A DNA stretch of 64,000 bases from positions 1 through 64,000 of the forward strand of contig CAMDCZ010000001.1 of NCBI GenBank assembly GCA_945890735.1, written 5' to 3'. This stretch comes from Bordetella parapertussis. Its GTDB lineage: Bacteria; Pseudomonadota; Gammaproteobacteria; Burkholderiales; Burkholderiaceae_C. Of this stretch, positions 60,824 through 64,000 are shown one piece after another. The notes beneath the pieces were generated by a model. That model saw only the letters and a program-made list of their open reading frames with translations. It had not been told where the DNA came from and ran no database searches. Numbering within the stretch: position 1 is the stretch's first letter; the number at the start of each line of letters is the position of its first letter. The translations under genes and the position numbers were made by a program.

Positions 60824-61129
60824 ATGAGCGCACTGAAAACTCTAGCAGTCATGGCCAGCTTGCTTTTCCCGACCATGGCACTGGCAGAGCACTGGCGATA
60901 CTGCGCACCTGACGCCCCGTTGACCAACCCTTGCAAGCAATGGCTGGTGGGCCCGAGCTTGGGCGCAAAGACTGAACAGTCGAGTGACATCCCGGCCTAC
61001 AACCATGCATGGATGCGCTCGCACGGTGTGAAACCTCGCCCCCACACTGAAGTACCCCGCTATGGACAGGCCCCAGAAAGTGCCACCCGGCCGTTTTCAG
61101 TGCAGACGGCCGAAGTGCTCGTCAGGTAA
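60824..61129 (+). CDS. small secreted protein of unknown function
   Basis: A 101-residue protein with a signal peptide ending TMALAEH and a ribosome-binding site TAAGGAT. The mature 78 or so residues carry YCAPDAPLTNPCKQWLVG, with two Cys 11 residues apart that may pair. No family recognised. It converges with the adhesin-like gene at 61138. Confidence 0.55.
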   Translation: MSALKTLAVMASLLFPTMALAEHWRYCAPDAPLTNPCKQWLVGPSLGAKTEQSSDIPAYNHAWMRSHGVKPRPHTEVPRYGQAPESATRPFSVQTAEVLVR

Positions 61130-61137
61130 ACCATCCG

Positions 61138-61512
61138 TCATGGGTTTTTGCAAACACTTGACATGATCAATTGATCTACCGATCCGGCCTCTGGTTTGGC
61201 CCATGCGCCCGTGCCCGATCGCCTGCCCAGAGGTTCACCGGTTCCCATTTCACCCGCATAAGCGGTGATGTGCATCAAACGGGCTTGCCCAAGGTTGCAG
61301 TCATATTCTTCGATGGAACGAAATGACCGCGTTCCGTGAGGATTGGATTGAGACAAATTGTTGAGTACCCACACGCGACGAAACCCATCAACCAATGCGA
61401 TGTTGGTCGGCTCGATGAAGTATTGCGATTGGTCTGCTTCTGTGTGCAGCAAACGCCAATCTGCTTGGGCATTCAAACTCAACAAGCAAAGCAATAACAG
61501 GGTTTTTTTCAT
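61138..61512 (-). CDS. small secreted protein similar to surface-adhesin E
   Basis: A 124-residue predicted secreted protein: signal LLLLCLLSLNAQA, then DWRLLHTEADQSQYFIEPTN, RRVWVLNNLSQ, EEYDCNLGQARLMHITAY and a final Cys in SSVCKNP. The pattern matches the gene at 56828 and the surface-adhesin E type. ATG 61512 is used; extending the frame upstream runs into tRNA-Pro and its terminator. Function unknown. Confidence 0.65.
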   Translation of the reverse strand: MKKTLLLLCLLSLNAQADWRLLHTEADQSQYFIEPTNIALVDGFRRVWVLNNLSQSNPHGTRSFRSIEEYDCNLGQARLMHITAYAGEMGTGEPLGRRSGTGAWAKPEAGSVDQLIMSSVCKNP

Positions 61513-61542
61513 GACAGCCTCAAAGCAGGTGATACGGATGTG

Positions 61543-61576
61543 AAAAAGGGTCGGTTCCTTGTGAGAACCAACCCTT
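61543..61576 (-). terminator. rho-independent terminator after tRNA-Pro(GGG)
   Basis: On the minus strand AAGGGTTGGTTC pairs with GGAACCGACCCTT (one T-G wobble, 61576-61546), followed by five T. It lies 12 nt after the tRNA 3' end and before the adhesin-like gene. Confidence 0.8.
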
Positions 61577-61587
61577 TGAGTTGATGT

Positions 61588-61664
61588 TGGTCGGCGTGGC
61601 GGGATTCGAACTCGCGACCCCTTGCACCCCATGCAAGTGCGCTACCAGGCTGCGCTACACGCCG
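61588..61664 (-). tRNA. tRNA-Pro (anticodon GGG)
   Basis: A minus-strand cloverleaf of 77 nt: acceptor CGGCGTG pairs with CACGCCG, discriminator A, CCA encoded (61588-61590), anticodon stem CTTGC/GCAAG with loop ATGGGGT (anticodon GGG), and T-arm with GTTCGAATC. Confidence 0.95.
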
Positions 61665-61696
61665 AGACTTGAATTATAGCCGCCTGCGGTTGATGC

Positions 61697-62140
61697 TCAG
61701 TCTAGCAAGCCGCGTATTTCAAACAATTCTTGCCTGAGCAACTGCAGTTTGCTGGCATCCGCATCTGTCAAATGGAGGGGCCATGCTTCTTCTAATTTGG
61801 TTTCGGCCAGAGACAGGTTGTCTTCTAGCTCATCGAGCCCAACGAGCATGACCTCACCCGCACGCTTTTTGTCTCTTTCGGCTTGAACCAGCTCTTGGAG
61901 CTTGTTTCTCGCGCCGCTGATCGTGAATCCTTGCTCATACAGCAGGTCTCGGATACGGCGGATCATCAGCACCTCGTGATGCTGGTAGTAGCGACGGTTA
62001 CCTCTGCGCTTCATGGGACGCAACTGTGTGAATTCTTGTTCCCAATAGCGAAGCACGTGTGGCTTGACACCACACAGCTCACTGACCTCACCGATGGTGA
62101 AGTAGCGCTTGGCAGGGATAGAAGGGAGAGAAGTCTCCAT
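61697..62140 (-). CDS. MerR-family transcriptional regulator
   Basis: A 147-residue regulator. The N-terminal winged helix reads YFTIGEVSELCGVKPHVLRY, then EQEFTQLRPMKRRGNRRYY with the two wing arginines, and a coiled-coil dimer helix. There are no paired C-terminal metal cysteines, so it is not a CueR/ZntR-type sensor. This gene regularly follows ihfA in Burkholderiales. The ligand is unknown. Confidence 0.9.
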   Translation of the reverse strand: METSLPSIPAKRYFTIGEVSELCGVKPHVLRYWEQEFTQLRPMKRRGNRRYYQHHEVLMIRRIRDLLYEQGFTISGARNKLQELVQAERDKKRAGEVMLVGLDELEDNLSLAETKLEEAWPLHLTDADASKLQLLRQELFEIRGLLD

Positions 62141-62306
62141 GAACTCAGTCAGTCGTCAAAAGGAGTAAGAGGTTACACGAAGTCGATGCCATAGTTAAGC
62201 GTATCGACCGCAAATCATGAAAATAAAGTCTGTCAGGCCGAGAAAGGAATCACCCTTGCCGCAAGTTTTCAAAGGATTTTAGAAGCTACGCAGCCAAAAT
62301 GAATCG

Positions 62307-62648
62307 CTAAGTGTTCGTTTCGGCAGCAGGACCCAAGACACCCTGAATATGCTCTTTGAGCTTGTGGCTGGCGTGGAAGGTAACCACACGCCTGGCTTGG
62401 ATAGGAATGGCCTCACCGGTGCGAGGGTTGCGTCCGGGTCGTGGTGCCTTGGTGCGGATTTGAAAATTGCCAAAGCCCGAAATCTTGACATCCTCACCGG
62501 TCACCAAGCGCTGAGAAATCAGGTCGAAAAAAGCATCAATCATGTCCTTGGATTCCCGCTTGTTCAATCCAATTTGGTCAAACAACAATTCAGCCAACTG
62601 CGCCTTGGTCAAGGCGGGTGTTTCAATGCTCTCAAAAGACAAATCCAT
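62307..62648 (-). CDS. ihfA: integration host factor subunit alpha
   Basis: A 113-residue DNA-bending protein of the HU/IHF family. ALTKAQLAELLFDQIGLNKR starts the helical body, VKISGFGNFQIRTKAPRPGR is the beta arm with the intercalating proline region (GRNPRTGEAIPI). It pairs with IHF-beta. ATG 62648 follows GAGGGAGAG; the GTG two codons earlier is a less likely start. It begins 12 nt after pheT. Confidence 0.95.
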   Translation of the reverse strand: MDLSFESIETPALTKAQLAELLFDQIGLNKRESKDMIDAFFDLISQRLVTGEDVKISGFGNFQIRTKAPRPGRNPRTGEAIPIQARRVVTFHASHKLKEHIQGVLGPAAETNT

Positions 62649-62660
62649 GTTCACTCTCCC

Positions 62661-64000
62661 TCAGGCTCTGAGTTTGGCGTGCAATTGCACGGACAGCTGC
62701 GAAACAACCGCTTGCACCGCAGATTCAATTTGCGCATCCGTCAAAGTCAGGTCATTTTGACTTTGTAAAAACAGACGCACCGCTAAACTTTTCTCGCCCA
62801 TGGCGACAGAGCCCCCAGGCTTTTGGGGCCGATAGACGTCAAACAACACGGTGTCTTCCAGCAAACCGTCTACAGAGGCACCCCAAATCGCATCGATCAG
62901 TGCTTGGTGTGTGACTGCCTCTGAGACAACCACGGCGATGTCACGCTCAACAGCCTGAAGCTTGGCCACGGGTTTGGCCTGAGCCACGGGCTTCGAAAGC
63001 ACTGCATCCAATTCAAGCTCAAACAATACCGGTGCGTGCGACAAATCCCACTGCTGACGCCACTTGGGATGAAGTTCGCCGATCCATCCGATGGTTTGAC
63101 CATTTGTATCGATACGAGCACTGCGACCAGGGTGCAATGCAGGATGCTCTGCGGCCACAAAAGTCAGCGAATGGCCTGCCATCAAGGCACTGATATCAGC
63201 TTTGACATCAAAGAAATCAATCTGGGTCTTGTCAGTGTTCCAGCCCATGGCTTCTTTCGGGCCCAAAGCCAAACCAGCCACGCGCATCGGTTGGTCGATG
63301 CCAGCGATGGACTGAAGGGAATCTTTGACCCGGTCATCCCGCAGGAACACCCGACCCAGTTCAAACAAACGTACCCTGGATGCTTTACGGTCCAGATTGA
63401 ACTTCGCCACTTGCAGCAATGAGCCCATCAAAGAAGAACGCATGACGCTCATTTGACTGGCGATGGGGTTGAGCAACTCAATCGGCTTGGCATTGCCAGC
63501 CAGGGTGTGCTCCCAGGTGGCATCGACAAAGCTGAAATTGATCGTCTCTTGGTAGCCCAATGCAGCCAACTGCCGCCGAACCGCAAACGGGTGGCGGCGA
63601 CTTTCAGGCATCAATCGCGGGGTCATCGGTGCATTCGGCGGTGTCGAGGGCAAATGCTCGTAACCCACCATGCGCGCCACTTCTTCAATCAGGTCTTCCT
63701 CCAACTTGAGGTCAAAACGGAAGGAAGGAGCCAGCACACTCAACGATCCAGCAGACTCGGTGACAGTCAAGCCCAAAGACCTGAGCGCATCTGCGATGAC
63801 TGGCTGACCCAGTGGCATACCCAAAACCTTGGACACACGCTCAACCCGAAGGGTCACTGGCGCCGCCTGGGGCATGTTGATCTGCTGGTCGACCACCACG
63901 CCAACTTGGGTCTCAGGTGTGCCACATACCGACACAACCAAACCGGTGATGCGTTCTAGTTGCGCAACGCTTAATGCAGGGTCAACACCGCGCTCGAACC
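62661..64000 (-). CDS. pheT: phenylalanine-tRNA ligase beta subunit, C-terminal part (cut by window edge)
   Basis: The frame is open to the window end; about 446 residues are visible. ERGVDPALSVAQLERITGL near the edge, DLIEEVARMVGYEHLPSTPP, EIGRV-like LFELGRVFLRDD and the C-terminal anticodon-binding fold (KSLAVRLFLQSQNDLTLTDA) identify PheT. With PheS it charges tRNA-Phe. It is followed by ihfA and the MerR gene, the standard order. Confidence 0.95.
   Translation of the reverse strand, partial: FERGVDPALSVAQLERITGLVVSVCGTPETQVGVVVDQQINMPQAAPVTLRVERVSKVLGMPLGQPVIADALRSLGLTVTESAGSLSVLAPSFRFDLKLEEDLIEEVARMVGYEHLPSTPPNAPMTPRLMPESRRHPFAVRRQLAALGYQETINFSFVDATWEHTLAGNAKPIELLNPIASQMSVMRSSLMGSLLQVAKFNLDRKASRVRLFELGRVFLRDDRVKDSLQSIAGIDQPMRVAGLALGPKEAMGWNTDKTQIDFFDVKADISALMAGHSLTFVAAEHPALHPGRSARIDTNGQTIGWIGELHPKWRQQWDLSHAPVLFELELDAVLSKPVAQAKPVAKLQAVERDIAVVVSEAVTHQALIDAIWGASVDGLLEDTVLFDVYRPQKPGGSVAMGEKSLAVRLFLQSQNDLTLTDAQIESAVQAVVSQLSVQLHAKLRA

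Noticed and set aside
61513..61632. N-terminal extension of the adhesin-like gene
   Set aside because: It would be read through the tRNA-Pro gene and its terminator; the signal peptide begins at 61512.

Overview
The window is chromosomal DNA from a betaproteobacterium of the order Burkholderiales. The gene order (rimP-nusA-infB-rbfA-truB-typA; pheT-ihfA-merR-tRNA-Pro), the polyhydroxybutyrate genes, the YejABEF importer and the branched-chain-type aromatic-acid uptake cluster suggest a Comamonadaceae-like freshwater or soil heterotroph. The genus assignment is inference from gene content. No phage, insertion sequence, CRISPR array or plasmid backbone was seen.

Layout. 1-2.8 kb: the tail of a glutathione S-transferase gene, a beta-propeller lipoprotein, and two tandem paralogous exported proteins that share six cysteines. 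2.8-3.0 kb: tRNA-Arg(TCT) and tRNA-Pro(TGG) with a terminator between them. 3.1-11.4 kb: a collinear cluster with a benzoate-CoA ligase, a complete five-gene ABC importer, 4-hydroxybenzoate 3-monooxygenase (pobA) and a short CaiB-type CoA-transferase. These read as a system that takes up an aromatic acid and commits it either to the CoA-thioester route or to protocatechuate. 11.5-16.2 kb: a truncated TPR gene, a YgiQ radical SAM protein, an AbrB/Doc toxin-antitoxin pair and a split chromate transporter.

16.2-27.2 kb (minus strand): one long tightly packed transcription unit, rimP-nusA-infB-rbfA-truB-typA followed by an EamA transporter, a 3-hydroxyisobutyryl-CoA hydrolase-like gene and rlmB. 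A sigma70-like promoter lies upstream. A hairpin with eight U sits between that promoter and rimP, which starts with TTG, so it looks like an attenuator. 27.2-32.7 kb: yejABEF, a peptide or microcin-type ABC importer, divergent from fabI. 33.6-36.1 kb: a second EamA transporter, dusA and a cysteine-cluster ORF of lower GC.

36.3-46.2 kb is the most striking part. It is a two-partner secretion locus in which an FhaC/ShlB-type outer-membrane transporter is followed after 1 nt by a 2679-residue exoprotein. The exoprotein has a haemagglutination-type N-terminal domain, a beta-helix and MBG section, about 18 tandem YDG-type repeats in two size classes, and a C-terminal module of short L-x-x-Q-I repeats.

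46.2-56.7 kb: a BPL_N-like glutamine-amidotransferase-fold protein, a quinone oxidoreductase, phaB and phaC (no phaA), pgeF, maleylacetoacetate isomerase, a zinc-ribbon Nudix hydrolase, an acyl-CoA dehydrogenase, L-lactate permease, and a coupled ClpP-like lipoprotein/ParA pair. 56.8-64 kb: two small secreted proteins resembling surface-adhesin E, a di-haem cytochrome c peroxidase, formate-tetrahydrofolate ligase, a truncated haemoglobin carrying an N-terminal zinc ribbon, tRNA-Pro(GGG), a MerR-type regulator, ihfA and the 3' part of pheT. Coding density is very high; no gene-free stretch exceeds 300 bases.
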